DNA from: Lentihominibacter faecis
GTDB taxonomy: Bacteria; Bacillota; Clostridia; Peptostreptococcales; Anaerovoracaceae
Length of the DNA: 35,591 nucleotides
Assembly: GCF_014306095.1 (NCBI RefSeq)
Contig: NZ_JACRWC010000116.1
Coordinates: 1-35,591 of the forward strand
Direction of reading: 5' to 3'
Shown here piece after piece: positions 10,988 through 19,444 of the stretch. Under the pieces are notes generated by a model that did no database searches, was not told where the DNA came from, and saw only the letters and a list, made by a program, of their open reading frames with translations. Within the stretch, counting starts at the first letter, position 1. Every line of letters begins with the position of its first letter. The translations under genes and the position numbers were made by a program.

Positions 10988-11016
10988 TTGACATGTCCTT
11001 TTTTCAACGGTATAAT
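10988..11016 (+). promoter_or_regulatory. consensus sigma-A promoter of rpmH operon
   Basis: TTGACA (10988-10993), exactly 17 bases, TATAAT (11011-11016): a perfect match to the vegetative consensus. It drives rpmH and onward. The roughly 70-base leader contains a small inverted repeat GTGCAA (11029-11034) / TTGCAC (11049-11054). Confidence 0.95.
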
Positions 11017-11090
11017 AGATAAGCATATGTGCAAGTTGAAATTCAGAGTTGCACGAGTTCACTTAAATTTAGAAAAGGAGGAACCGGTCT

Positions 11091-11225
11091 ATGAAAATGA
11101 CATATCAGCCGAAAACAAGACAGAGAAAGAAGGAACATGGATTCCGCAAGAGAATGAGAACAAAGAATGGCAGAAATGTTTTAAAGAGAAGAAGACAAAG
11201 AGGTAGAAAAGTTTTATCCGCATAG
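11091..11225 (+). CDS. rpmH: 50S ribosomal protein L34
   Basis: A 44-residue, strongly basic protein of the large ribosomal subunit. Translation begins [18 protein letters not shown] and continues [20 protein letters not shown], ending VLSA, which is the L34 pattern almost residue for residue. AAAGGAGG lies 9 bases before the ATG. It sits in its canonical place next to dnaA, driven by a perfect consensus promoter and followed by an attenuating hairpin before rnpA. Confidence 0.97.
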   Translation: MKMTYQPKTRQRKKEHGFRKRMRTKNGRNVLKRRRQRGRKVLSA

Positions 11226-11247
11226 AGACCGCACCTGTGGTCTTTTT
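11226..11247 (+). terminator. rpmH-rnpA attenuator/terminator hairpin
   Basis: AGACC (11226-11230) pairs with GGTCT (11239-11243), with possible inner G-U and C-G pairs, followed by five T. It starts immediately after the rpmH stop codon. Partial termination here would keep L34 mRNA in excess over RnpA mRNA. Confidence 0.65.
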
Positions 11248-11275
11248 GTTTCAAGACGGATAATTTAGGGAGATT

Positions 11276-11617
11276 ATGCTAAAAAAGGAAGTACTGAGAA
11301 GAAAAGATGATTTTACCGCGATTTACCGGAAAGGCAGATCGATAGGGGAACGATATATTGTATTTTTTTACAGAAAGAACGATCTTTCTTACAACAGAAC
11401 GGCATTTTTAGCAAGCAAAAAAGTAGGAAACAGTGTAGAGAGAAACAGAGCCAGACGGCTCATGAAGGAAAACTACCGTATTTGGAAGGGTGAAATAAAA
11501 GAAGGTTACGACATGATTTTTATCGCCCGCAGCACGATCAACGGCCAGAAGGCGTTTGACGTTGGAAAATCCATGAAGCGTGCTTTGCATAAAGCGAAAA
11601 TGTTTCAAAAGAGGTGA
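11276..11617 (+). CDS. rnpA: ribonuclease P protein component
   Basis: Small basic cofactor (113 residues) of the RNase P ribozyme, which removes 5' leaders from pre-tRNAs. The N-terminal LKKEVLRRKDDFTAIYRKG and the central signature SVERNRARRLMKENYR (RNR motif, near residues 53-68) identify it. The ATG at 11276 follows AGGGAG. yidD starts 6 bases after its stop, so the two are cotranscribed and probably translationally linked. Confidence 0.96.
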   Translation: MLKKEVLRRKDDFTAIYRKGRSIGERYIVFFYRKNDLSYNRTAFLASKKVGNSVERNRARRLMKENYRIWKGEIKEGYDMIFIARSTINGQKAFDVGKSMKRALHKAKMFQKR

Positions 11618-11623
11618 TTCGTT

Positions 11624-11833
11624 ATGAAAAAAATCATGATCCTGCTCATAAGAGGGTATCAGATTTTCGTTTCTCCGCTCTTTCCGAAAACATGCAGATT
11701 TTATCCTACTTGTTCCACTTATTTTATTCAAGCGTTAGAAAAGTATGGATTTTTTAAAGGAAGTTATCTCGGTATTCGAAGATTACTCAAATGCCATCCT
11801 TTTAATCCCGGGGGGTATGATCCTTTAAAATAG
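11624..11833 (+). CDS. yidD: membrane protein insertion efficiency factor YidD
   Basis: A 69-residue membrane-associated protein with the family signature: a basic/hydrophobic N-terminus, [19 protein letters not shown], a second Cys in [14 protein letters not shown], then [18 protein letters not shown]. YidD aids YidC-dependent insertion of inner-membrane proteins. It lies between rnpA and yidC as in most bacteria, with 6 and 14 base gaps. Confidence 0.95.
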   Translation: MKKIMILLIRGYQIFVSPLFPKTCRFYPTCSTYFIQALEKYGFFKGSYLGIRRLLKCHPFNPGGYDPLK

Positions 11834-11847
11834 GAGGGAATCAATTA

Positions 11848-12573
11848 ATGTATACAATTTTAGGTGTTATAGCGAAACCTTTAGGGATGCTGCTTAACCT
11901 GCTGTACGGATTCGTTCAGAACTACGGGTTGACGATCATTATATTTACTTTGATCGTAAAGCTTTGTCTCTATCCTCTGTACATAAAGCAGACGAAATCG
12001 ACTGCAAGAATGGCAGAGGTACAGCCTAAGATGCAGGCACTGCAGAACAAGTATGCCAATGATAAAGAAACACTCAATATCAAGATGGCAGAATTGTACA
12101 AGGAAGAAAAATTCAACCCGATGGGCGGATGTCTGCCGATGCTGATCCAGATGCCGATCATCATGGGGCTTTTTGCTTTACTGCGAAATCCGATGCAGTA
12201 CATCACAGACGACAGCATGATTTTTGCTTTCCATGAATCCTTTGCATGGATCGCAGACCTGAGTCAGCCTGATAGATGGATCCTGCCAATCATAGCAGGT
12301 GTTGCAACATTTATTTCGTTTTCTATGACGCAGGCTTTATCAAGCGGAACGGATGCCAATAACCAGATGGCTGGAAGCATGAAAATGATGAAATACATTT
12401 TCCCGGTCATGATTCTGTGGATGGCTAGATCGTTTCCGTCAGGACTTGCTTTGTACTGGGCAGTGAGCCAGATCATGCAGATCGGATTTAATATTCATCT
12501 GAATTCTGTTCGCAAGAAGATGAAACGGGAAGCAGAAGAAAAAAGATTAATGGAAAAAGCAAAGAAAAAATAA
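11848..12573 (+). CDS. yidC: YidC/Oxa1 family membrane protein insertase
   Basis: Polytopic membrane insertase of 241 residues. It begins with a hydrophobic segment and lacks the lipobox Cys of Bacillus SpoIIIJ. The conserved core is present: the first groove helix near residues 28-47 (LTIIIFTLIVKLCLYPL), a cytoplasmic helical hairpin with KMQALQNKYANDKETLNIKM and FNPMGGCLPMLIQMPI, then three further membrane spans. The positive groove residue is Lys (IVKLCLYP), where Arg is found in many homologues. The C-tail is basic (KKMKREAEEKRLMEKAKKK), as in ribosome-binding tails. AGGAGG precedes the ATG. Confidence 0.95.
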   Translation: MYTILGVIAKPLGMLLNLLYGFVQNYGLTIIIFTLIVKLCLYPLYIKQTKSTARMAEVQPKMQALQNKYANDKETLNIKMAELYKEEKFNPMGGCLPMLIQMPIIMGLFALLRNPMQYITDDSMIFAFHESFAWIADLSQPDRWILPIIAGVATFISFSMTQALSSGTDANNQMAGSMKMMKYIFPVMILWMARSFPSGLALYWAVSQIMQIGFNIHLNSVRKKMKREAEEKRLMEKAKKK

Positions 12574-12603
12574 ATCTCAATGCAGATTTTGGAGGAAACG
12601 GAA

Positions 12604-13464
12604 ATGGATTACTCAGAAAAATGGGGCGTTGATGTTGAGGAAGCTGTCAAACTGGCGCTTATAGACCTTAAACTCTCCAGAGATGAAGTTGAGGTGACTG
12701 TTCTGGAAGAACCTTCAAAAGGATTTTTTGGCATTGGTTCGAAACTGGCAAAAGTAAGAGTAGAAAAGAAAAAGCCGGCTGTCGAAGAAAAACCAGCGGA
12801 ACCTGTGAAAAAAGAAAAGCTGGAACAGAAGAAATCCGAAAAGGCGGAAAACCCGGTTTCGGGCGGCCCGGAGAAGGAAGCGAGAACAGAAGAAAAACCT
12901 CGCAATAAAGGAAACAGAAATAAAAAAAGAAATCATAACGGAAATAGAGAGAAGAAAGAAAAATTTACTGCACCGGATCTTGATATCGATCCAGTAAATA
13001 AAGATGATCTTCACGATATCGATAATCACGAAGCTCTGGCGTTTCTAAAGGAAATCACAGAAAAAATGGGCCTTGCCCTGAACTTCCATGCCAAAGCAGG
13101 AGAAGATATCGTTTATCTGGAGATGGACGGCAAAGATTCCGGTACGATCATTGGCAAGCGCGGACAGACTCTGGATGCGATCCAGTATTTGACCAGCCTT
13201 GTAGTGAACAAGGACAGTGAAAAGTATATAAAAGTTGTGATCGATGCGGAAAATTATAGAGCGAAACGGCAGAAGACGCTGGAACAGCTGGCTAATCGCC
13301 TGGCTGCCAAGGTGGTCAAGACGAAGAAATACGTCAGACTTGAGCCGATGAATCCGTATGAAAGAAAAATCATCCATGCGACTTTACAGAAAAACCCGAA
13401 CATCATTACGAGAAGTGAAGGAGAAGAGCCGTATCGGAGAGTTATCATCGAACTGAAAAAATAG
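12604..13464 (+). CDS. khpB: RNA-binding protein KhpB (Jag, KH/R3H domains)
   Basis: A 286-residue cytoplasmic RNA-binding protein. The N-terminal Jag-N domain shows DVEEAVKLALIDLKLSRDEV and EEPSKGFFGIGSK. A highly charged Lys/Glu/Asn linker spans about residues 55-125. A KH-like domain has the GxxG-type loop IIGKRGQTLDAIQYL near residue 172, and a C-terminal R3H domain has NPYERKIIHATL. I chose the ATG at 12604 because GGAGG ends 8 bases upstream; an in-frame ATG at 12580 has no ribosome site. In streptococci Jag works with KhpA in post-transcriptional control of division and elongation. It is the last gene before a strong hairpin. Confidence 0.93.
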   Translation: MDYSEKWGVDVEEAVKLALIDLKLSRDEVEVTVLEEPSKGFFGIGSKLAKVRVEKKKPAVEEKPAEPVKKEKLEQKKSEKAENPVSGGPEKEARTEEKPRNKGNRNKKRNHNGNREKKEKFTAPDLDIDPVNKDDLHDIDNHEALAFLKEITEKMGLALNFHAKAGEDIVYLEMDGKDSGTIIGKRGQTLDAIQYLTSLVVNKDSEKYIKVVIDAENYRAKRQKTLEQLANRLAAKVVKTKKYVRLEPMNPYERKIIHATLQKNPNIITRSEGEEPYRRVIIELKK

Positions 13465-13473
13465 ACGAGAAAG

Positions 13474-13507
13474 AATGCCCATACTCTGCAATTTGTGTAT
13501 GGGCATT
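13474..13507 (+). terminator. hairpin between khpB and mnmE
   Basis: An 11-bp perfect stem, AATGCCCATAC (13474-13484) with GTATGGGCATT (13497-13507), and a 12-base loop. The trailing T-run is short (TTTCT), so termination may be partial. Confidence 0.55.
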
Positions 13508-13529
13508 TCTAATATAAGAGGGAAATCCT

Positions 13530-14903
13530 ATGGAAGATACAATTGCTGCAGTAGCAACAGCATATGGGGAAGGCGGTATAGGGATCATTCGTATCAGCGG
13601 AGAAGAGGCCCTGCCGATTTTACAGGAAATCTTTGAATTTCATGGAGATACGGATACCTTTACAAGCCGTCGCATGACCTACGGTAAAATAATAGATAAA
13701 GAAAAAAATCAAATAATAGATGAAGTACTGGCTGTTTATATGAAAGGTCCGAAAACTTATACAGCGGAAGATGTGGTGGAAATCAACTGCCATGGAAGTA
13801 TGGTTTCTCTGAGAAAAACGCTGGCACTTGTTTTGCGAAAAGGAGCAAGACTGGCGGAGCCGGGAGAATTTACGAAACGTGCATTTCTCAATGGTCGTCT
13901 GGATCTTTCTCAGGCGGAAGCTGTTATAGATATGATCCGTGCGAAGACGGATAAAAGTTTTGATGTAGCGGTATCTCAGCTGGAGGGAAGACTTTCATTA
14001 AAAGTAGAGGAGATACGTCAGAAGCTTCTTGATCTTCTTGTGGATATAACGGTGAACATTGATTATCCTGATGAAGATATTGAAGAAATGACCTATGAGA
14101 AGCTGGAAGAAAGTATTGTTGAAACGCAGGATATGATAGAAAAACTTCTCGAAACATCATCTACAGGAAAAATGATACGAGAAGGAATAAAAATAGCCAT
14201 CGTAGGAAAGCCGAACGTAGGAAAATCGTCTCTTATGAATGGTCTTTTAAAGGAAACACGCGCTATCGTGACGGATATTCCAGGTACGACACGTGATACC
14301 ATCGAAGAAGTGTTGAGTATCCGGAATATTCCGGTGTATCTGGTGGATACTGCGGGGATCCGGGAAACATCTGACAAAGTTGAAAAAATGGGAATAGAAA
14401 AATCAAAGGAAGCCTTTAACCAGGCGGATTTTATTCTGTTTCTTCTGGACGGTAGCCGGTCACTGGAGGAAGAAGACCTGCAGATCATGGAATTTCTAAA
14501 GGAAAGAAAATGTCTTGTGCTGATCAATAAGCGGGATCTGGGAGAAGCCATTTCTATAGAAGAGATTTCTGCAAAGCTTCCAGCGTCTCAGGTGATCGAA
14601 GCGTCACTTTTGAAGGGGCAGGGAATAACGGAGATAGAAGATGCTGTGGAAGATCTGGTTTATGGCGGTGAAATAGTCCAGAAAGAAAGCATGATGGTAA
14701 ATAATGTGCGCCATATAGAACTTTTGCAGCAGGCTGTGAAGTCTTTGACCGATGCGCTTCATATGTCGGAAAGAAGAGAGGCACTGGATTTTATCGAAGT
14801 GGATGTGAAGAATGCTTATGAGAGGCTGGGAGAAATCATCGGTGAGACAGTATCAGACGATATCATCAATGAAGTTTTCGCCAGGTTCTGTCTGGGAAAA
14901 TAA
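13530..14903 (+). CDS. mnmE: tRNA modification GTPase MnmE
   Basis: With MnmG it installs the cmnm5 group on wobble uridine 34 of certain tRNAs. The 457-residue length is normal. The N-terminal formyl-THF-like domain begins EDTIAAVATAYGEGGIGIIRISG. The inserted G domain carries G1 GKPNVGKSSLMN, the switch I motif GTTRDTIEE and DTAGIRE (G3). The protein ends FARFCLGK, the family's essential C-terminal CxGK motif. The ATG follows AGAGGGAAATCC. mnmG starts 27 bases later. Confidence 0.97.
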   Translation: MEDTIAAVATAYGEGGIGIIRISGEEALPILQEIFEFHGDTDTFTSRRMTYGKIIDKEKNQIIDEVLAVYMKGPKTYTAEDVVEINCHGSMVSLRKTLALVLRKGARLAEPGEFTKRAFLNGRLDLSQAEAVIDMIRAKTDKSFDVAVSQLEGRLSLKVEEIRQKLLDLLVDITVNIDYPDEDIEEMTYEKLEESIVETQDMIEKLLETSSTGKMIREGIKIAIVGKPNVGKSSLMNGLLKETRAIVTDIPGTTRDTIEEVLSIRNIPVYLVDTAGIRETSDKVEKMGIEKSKEAFNQADFILFLLDGSRSLEEEDLQIMEFLKERKCLVLINKRDLGEAISIEEISAKLPASQVIEASLLKGQGITEIEDAVEDLVYGGEIVQKESMMVNNVRHIELLQQAVKSLTDALHMSERREALDFIEVDVKNAYERLGEIIGETVSDDIINEVFARFCLGK

Positions 14904-14930
14904 AAAATATTTGTTTGAGGAATAGAGTTT

Positions 14931-16811
14931 ATGGAAAAATTTTTAATGGGTACCTACGATGTAGTCGTCGTCGGAGCCGGTCATGCAGGATGTGAAGCCG
15001 GCCTTGCCGCTGCGCGTATGGGTATGAAGACGCTGATGCTTTCGATCAATCTGGAAGCTGTTGCTATGATGGCGTGCAATCCGTCCATCGGAGGGACAGG
15101 TAAGGGTCATCTGGTTCGTGAGATAGATGCCCTTGGCGGAGAGATGGGGATCAATATAGATAAAACGTTTATTCAGAGTCGTATGCTGAATACTGCAAAG
15201 GGACCTGCGGTCCATTCTTTGCGGGCGCAGGCTGACAAGAATGAATATCATATAGAAATGAAGAAAACCCTGGAGGCAGAAGAAAATCTTCATCTAAAGC
15301 AGGGGGAAGTCATCGATCTTATGATAGAAGATGGCAAAGCCTGCGGTGTTGTTTTGAAAACGGGAGCGATGTATCGCTCGAAGGCTGTTATTTTAGCAAC
15401 AGGAACATTCCTGGCCGGGAAGATCTTTATTGGAGAAAGTGTGTTTGAAAGTGGCCCCAACGGTCTGGCTCCTTCTAATGAACTGGCACAGAGACTGCGG
15501 GAATACGGGCTTCCTATCCGACGGTTCAAGACGGGAACTCCTGCGAGAGCACTGGCTAAAAGTTTAGATTATGAAAAAATGATTCCTCAGGATGGTGACG
15601 AAACGGTCGTGCCGTTTTCCTTTATGAACGATGATCTGCAAAAAAATCAGGTAAAGTGCTGGCTGACTTATACTAATGAAACGACCCATGAAGTGATCCG
15701 CAGGAATTTTCATCGGTCGGCTTTATTCGGAGGGCAGATCGAAGGTGTCGGTCCGCGGTATTGTCCGTCCATTGAAGATAAAGTCAATCGTTTCGCGGAT
15801 AAAAAACGCCATCAGCTGTTCATTGAGCCGGAGGGACTTTATACAGAAGAAATGTACATCCAGGGAATGTCATCCAGTCTCCCGGAAGATGTGCAGGAGG
15901 AATTTTACAAAACTATTGAAGGACTGGAGCATCTTGAAATCGTCAGGCCGGCATATGCTATCGAGTACGACTGTATCGATCCTCTGGATCTTAAGGTGAA
16001 TCTGGAAAATCGTCATATAGAAAATCTTTTTTGTGCCGGTCAGTTTAACGGTAGTTCCGGTTATGAAGAAGCGGCGGCGCAGGGGCTTATAGCAGGAATC
16101 AATGCTGTGTGTAAGATAAAGGAAGAAATGCCATTTATTCTCGATAGAAGCGAGGCTTATATTGGCGTTCTCATCGACGATCTCGTAACAAAAGGTACTA
16201 ATGAGCCTTACAGAATTATGACCAGCAGAGCGGAATATAGGCTGCTTCTGAGGCAGGACAACGCAGATATGCGTCTGACGGAGCGTGGATATGCCGTTGG
16301 TTTAGTAAAAAAAGACAGATATGAAAGATTATTGAAGAAAAAAGAGGTGGTGGCAGAGGAAACAGACCGCCTGAAGAAAAAGATTTTACAGCCGGACGTA
16401 GTAAACCCATTTCTGGAGGAAAAGGGAAGCACGCCGGTAAAAAGCGGGATCTCTTTGTTGGAATTATTAAAGCGTCCGGAAATCACATATGACGATGCAG
16501 CTGTCATAGATGATATCAGACCAAAACTTTCGGCTCATCAGAAGACTATGATGGAAGTGCAGATCAAGTATGAGGGATATATAATCAAACAACAGCAGCA
16601 GATCGAAAAGTTTAAAAAACTGGAACATAAAAAACTGCCGTCTGATCTGGATTATTTTTCGATCGAAGGTTTGCGGATCGAAGCACGTCAGAAGCTGGAT
16701 GCATTAAGGCCGGTTTCTGTAGGGCAGGCATCACGGATATCCGGTGTGTCTCCGGCGGATATCAATGTGCTCCTGATCTGGCTGGAAAAAATGCGCCGTC
16801 AAAAGCATTAG
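14931..16811 (+). CDS. mnmG: tRNA uridine 5-carboxymethylaminomethyl modification enzyme MnmG
   Basis: FAD enzyme, partner of MnmE. The 626-residue length is normal. The dinucleotide-binding motif [21 protein letters not shown] lies near residues 10-30. Further family blocks are [24 protein letters not shown], with its conserved Cys, and [19 protein letters not shown]. The C-terminal helical domain that contacts MnmE and tRNA is complete. The ATG is about 10 bases after GAGG. A second in-frame ATG 15 bases later has no better ribosome site. rsmG follows after 15 bases. Confidence 0.97.
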   Translation: MEKFLMGTYDVVVVGAGHAGCEAGLAAARMGMKTLMLSINLEAVAMMACNPSIGGTGKGHLVREIDALGGEMGINIDKTFIQSRMLNTAKGPAVHSLRAQADKNEYHIEMKKTLEAEENLHLKQGEVIDLMIEDGKACGVVLKTGAMYRSKAVILATGTFLAGKIFIGESVFESGPNGLAPSNELAQRLREYGLPIRRFKTGTPARALAKSLDYEKMIPQDGDETVVPFSFMNDDLQKNQVKCWLTYTNETTHEVIRRNFHRSALFGGQIEGVGPRYCPSIEDKVNRFADKKRHQLFIEPEGLYTEEMYIQGMSSSLPEDVQEEFYKTIEGLEHLEIVRPAYAIEYDCIDPLDLKVNLENRHIENLFCAGQFNGSSGYEEAAAQGLIAGINAVCKIKEEMPFILDRSEAYIGVLIDDLVTKGTNEPYRIMTSRAEYRLLLRQDNADMRLTERGYAVGLVKKDRYERLLKKKEVVAEETDRLKKKILQPDVVNPFLEEKGSTPVKSGISLLELLKRPEITYDDAAVIDDIRPKLSAHQKTMMEVQIKYEGYIIKQQQQIEKFKKLEHKKLPSDLDYFSIEGLRIEARQKLDALRPVSVGQASRISGVSPADINVLLIWLEKMRRQKH

Positions 16812-16826
16812 AAAGGGGAGAGATCC

Positions 16827-17558
16827 ATGATAGAAGAACTGCAAAAAGTATTTGAAATACTGAACCTTTCTTATGATGAAAATAAAGACCGACAGTATCA
16901 GGAATATATGGAAGGTATCCTGGAGTGGAATGAGCACGTTAATTTAACAGCGATAAAGGATAGAGACGAGTTTATCGAGAAGCATTATATAGATTCATTG
17001 CTGTGCGCAGGATCCCCGGAATTTCGCCGTGCGAAGACGATCATTGATGTAGGAACAGGAGGAGGATTTCCCGGAATACCTCTAGCTGTCGCTTTTCCGG
17101 AAAAACAGTTTACGCTGATGGATTCACTGAATAAGAGGATCAGGATCATCCAGAAGCTTTGCGATGAACTGGGAATAGAGAATGTGAACGCTGTCCACGG
17201 CAGGGCAGAGGAGCTTGGAAGAAAAAAGCATTTGAGAGAAACCTTTGATCTTTGTGTATCGAGAGCGGTAGCCAATATGAGCACTTTATCGGAGTATTGT
17301 CTGCCCTTTGTGAAAGTAGGAGGATGTTTTATCGCATACAAAGGTCCTGACTGTGAGGAAGAACTTATTGCAGCAGAAAACGCCATAGACCTGCTAGGAG
17401 GAAGCATAAGCCGGCGCGAAAATTTTGCATCCGTAGGAATCAGTGAAAACAGCGGATCAGAGCTGGGACATCAGCTGATATTTGTTTCAAAAATAAAACC
17501 TGTGATGTCGAAGTTTCCAAGAAAACCGGGAACTCCTTCGAAAGAGCCGATCAAATAG
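16827..17558 (+). CDS. rsmG: 16S rRNA (guanine-527-N7) methyltransferase
   Basis: SAM-dependent methyltransferase acting on G527 (E. coli numbering) in the 530 loop of 16S rRNA; loss gives low-level streptomycin resistance in other species. The 243-residue length is usual. The SAM motif IIDVGTGGGFPGIPLA lies near residues 72-87. SLNKRIRIIQKLCDELG and the SRAVANMSTLSEYC catalytic-region block follow. AAGGGGAGAGATCC precedes the ATG. The stop codon lies in the loop of the following terminator. Confidence 0.96.
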   Translation: MIEELQKVFEILNLSYDENKDRQYQEYMEGILEWNEHVNLTAIKDRDEFIEKHYIDSLLCAGSPEFRRAKTIIDVGTGGGFPGIPLAVAFPEKQFTLMDSLNKRIRIIQKLCDELGIENVNAVHGRAEELGRKKHLRETFDLCVSRAVANMSTLSEYCLPFVKVGGCFIAYKGPDCEEELIAAENAIDLLGGSISRRENFASVGISENSGSELGHQLIFVSKIKPVMSKFPRKPGTPSKEPIK

Positions 17559-17576
17559 CGAACATCGGCTCTTTTT
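17543..17576 (+). terminator. intrinsic terminator overlapping the rsmG stop
   Basis: AGAGCCGAT (17543-17551) pairs with ATCGGCTCT (17564-17572), followed by a run of five T. The rsmG stop codon is in the loop. It ends the mnmE-mnmG-rsmG unit before noc. Confidence 0.85.
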
Positions 17577-17644
17577 GTTTGATGAAAATCCTTTTTTTTA
17601 TAGGGACATGCTGATACTATGAAAACAAGGAAGGAGTGAGGGAT

Positions 17645-18484
17645 ATGTTACGGAGAAAGATCACAGAAGTTTTGGTGGAACAGATCCATGCTAACCGACA
17701 GCAGCCAAGGAAGCATTTCGAAAAAATGCAGCTGGAGGAACTGCGTGATTCCATCTGTCAGTTTGGTATTTTACAGCCGCTGATACTTCGAAGGGAAGAA
17801 GATGGATCTTATATGATCCTCGCAGGAGAGAGACGGTTTCGAGCTGCAGTGATGGCTGGGCTCACGAAAGTCCCGGCTCTGGTGAGAGAAGCATCTGAAG
17901 AAGAAGCAGGAATGATCGCGCTGGTAGAAAACATACAGCGTGAAAACCTGGGATACATAGAAGAAGCAAAAGCCTATCAGACTCTGATGGAAACATACAG
18001 TATCCCGCAACAGGAGCTGGCACGAAAACTGGGAAAAAATCAGTCTACTATTTCTAACAAGATCCGTATCCTGAACCTGCCTGAAGATATTCAACACCTC
18101 TTGGTAGAGCATCGTCTGACGGAACGTCACGCTCGCGCTTTGCTTAAACTTGATGATGATGAAATGCGCAGACAGGTGATCGAAAAAGTGATCCGGCATC
18201 AGTTCAATGTGAGACAGACGGAGAAACTGGTGGAGGAATGTCTTGTACGAAGAGAAAAGCTGGAAAGAGAAAAGAAGAAGATAATGAGGATCAGTTGCAA
18301 GCTGTATATCAATACTTTAAAAAAGACTTTTAATGAAATGAATCTCCTCAGCAGAGGAGCAACATTCAGACAGGAAGACACAGGAGAATCCTATGTAGTC
18401 AAAATCACCATACCTAAAATACCGGAAGAGCAGGAATGTTCCATGGAAAAGCAAAATGACATAATGGTTGCAAGTGGTCAGTGA
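17645..18484 (+). CDS. noc: nucleoid occlusion protein Noc (ParB/Spo0J paralogue)
   Basis: A 279-residue ParB-family CTP-dependent DNA clamp. In Bacillus, Noc spreads from its own sites and prevents division over the nucleoid. The ParB N-terminal domain shows NRQQPRKHF and the CTP-binding arginine motif GERRFRA (residues 61-67). The recognition region is ELARKLGKNQSTISNKIRILNLP, followed by TERHARALLKL. The N-terminus is basic (MLRRKI), shorter than the amphipathic membrane helix of Bacillus Noc. The ATG at 17645 is 8 bases after AAGGAG; an in-frame GTG at 17636 overlaps that site. The position between rsmG and parA is the Noc position, though a second ParB-type function cannot be excluded. 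Confidence 0.85.
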   Translation: MLRRKITEVLVEQIHANRQQPRKHFEKMQLEELRDSICQFGILQPLILRREEDGSYMILAGERRFRAAVMAGLTKVPALVREASEEEAGMIALVENIQRENLGYIEEAKAYQTLMETYSIPQQELARKLGKNQSTISNKIRILNLPEDIQHLLVEHRLTERHARALLKLDDDEMRRQVIEKVIRHQFNVRQTEKLVEECLVRREKLEREKKKIMRISCKLYINTLKKTFNEMNLLSRGATFRQEDTGESYVVKITIPKIPEEQECSMEKQNDIMVASGQ

Positions 18485-18525
18485 TCCATGCACTGATGAC
18501 GCGTGCATTCATAGTATTACCTCCG

Positions 18526-18561
18526 AAAAACATAATGTTTCACGTGAAACATTATGTTTTT
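18526..18561 (+). terminator. 36-bp perfect palindrome: noc terminator containing parS
   Basis: The 10 bases on each side of the parS core continue its symmetry (left arm 18526-18535, right arm 18552-18561), and the right arm runs into eight T. Transcribed rightwards it forms a long stem plus U-tract, so it should terminate noc. The DNA form is the partition site. Confidence 0.75.
18536..18551. promoter_or_regulatory. parS: parS centromere site
   Basis: Exact match to the consensus palindrome TGTTTCACGTGAAACA. ParB loads here as a CTP-dependent clamp and recruits SMC condensin. The site lies about 7-9 kb from the origin elements, in the noc-parA gap, which is a common place for a parS. Confidence 0.95.
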
Positions 18562-18585
18562 TTTATGATGATGGAAGAAAACGTG

Positions 18586-18614
18586 TAGTAAAAAAAAGTG
18601 TAATGTTATATAAT
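18586..18614 (+). promoter_or_regulatory. putative parA-parB promoter
   Basis: TATAAT at 18609-18614, about 57 bases before the parA GTG. At 17 bases upstream the -35 position reads TAGTAA, a weak match (three of six). It lies just downstream of the parS palindrome, so ParB spreading could affect it. Confidence 0.45.
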
Positions 18615-18670
18615 AGAATCACTGCAGAAAAGAAATCTGCAAAGCTTTTAAGATAAATGAGGAGGAAATC

Positions 18671-19444
18671 GTGGGAAAAGCAATAGCTATTTTCAATCAA
18701 AAGGGTGGTGTTGGGAAAACGACCACGAATATAAACCTGGCAGCATGTCTGGCCATTAAGGGAAAAAAGATTCTGATTATTGATATCGACCCGCAGGGGA
18801 ATACAACCAGTGGCGTCGGAATCTCCAAGCGTGATCTGGATGTCACGACGCATGAGATCCTCGTAGAGGATGATCAGCACCCGGAAGATGCAGTCATTGC
18901 AACAGGTATCAAGAACCTGGATATCATGCCGGCAAGTGTTCAGCTGGCTGGTGCCGAGGTGGAACTGATCCAGCTGACAGGAAGAGACAAGAGACTCAAG
19001 AAAGCGATCGATCATCTAAAGCCGCAGTATGATTACATATTTGTAGATTGTCCGCCATCCCTTGGCCTTCTGACCATCAATTCATTGACTGCTGTTGACT
19101 CCGTGTTGATTCCGATCCAGTGTGAATTCTATGCTCTGGAGGGAGTGAGCCAGCTCATGAGCACCATCGATATCGTAAAGAAAAATACAAATCCTGATCT
19201 TGAAATACAAGGTGTAATCCTTAGTATGTTCGATGGCAGAACAAATCTTTCGATACAGGTAGTAGAAGAAGTAAAGAAATATTTCCGTGAAAAGGTGTAT
19301 ACGACTGTTATCCCAAGAAATGTTCGTCTGGCAGAGGCTCCAAGTCATGGAATGCCGGTTATTCAGTATGATCCAAAATCCGCTGGAGCTATCGCATATA
19401 TGGAGTTTGCCGATGAATTCCTGGCAAACGAGGAGGAACTTTAA
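18671..19444 (+). CDS. parA: chromosome partitioning ATPase ParA (Soj)
   Basis: Deviant Walker-A ATPase of 257 residues that binds DNA nonspecifically when ATP-bound, cycles with ParB, and in Bacillus also modulates DnaA. The deviant P-loop KGGVGKTT is at residues 11-18. Walker A' is LIIDIDPQGNTTSGVG and Walker B is YIFVDCPPSLGLLT. It starts with GTG, supported by GAGGAGG five bases upstream. The stop codon overlaps the parB start by one base (TAATG). Confidence 0.96.
   Translation: MGKAIAIFNQKGGVGKTTTNINLAACLAIKGKKILIIDIDPQGNTTSGVGISKRDLDVTTHEILVEDDQHPEDAVIATGIKNLDIMPASVQLAGAEVELIQLTGRDKRLKKAIDHLKPQYDYIFVDCPPSLGLLTINSLTAVDSVLIPIQCEFYALEGVSQLMSTIDIVKKNTNPDLEIQGVILSMFDGRTNLSIQVVEEVKKYFREKVYTTVIPRNVRLAEAPSHGMPVIQYDPKSAGAIAYMEFADEFLANEEEL

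Noticed and set aside
10988..11206. 72-codon frame overlapping the rpmH promoter and gene
   Set aside because: It begins inside the -35 hexamer of the rpmH promoter and is an out-of-frame shadow of L34.
12580..12603. Upstream ATG for khpB
   Set aside because: It has no ribosome site, while GGAGG is placed correctly for the ATG at 12604 and the Jag-N domain starts there.
17064..17079. ATTTCCCGGAAT inside rsmG as a possible Noc-binding site
   Set aside because: It matches only part of the known Noc palindrome (ATTTCCCGGGAAAT) and encodes the conserved GGGFPGIP motif of RsmG, so the match follows from coding constraint.
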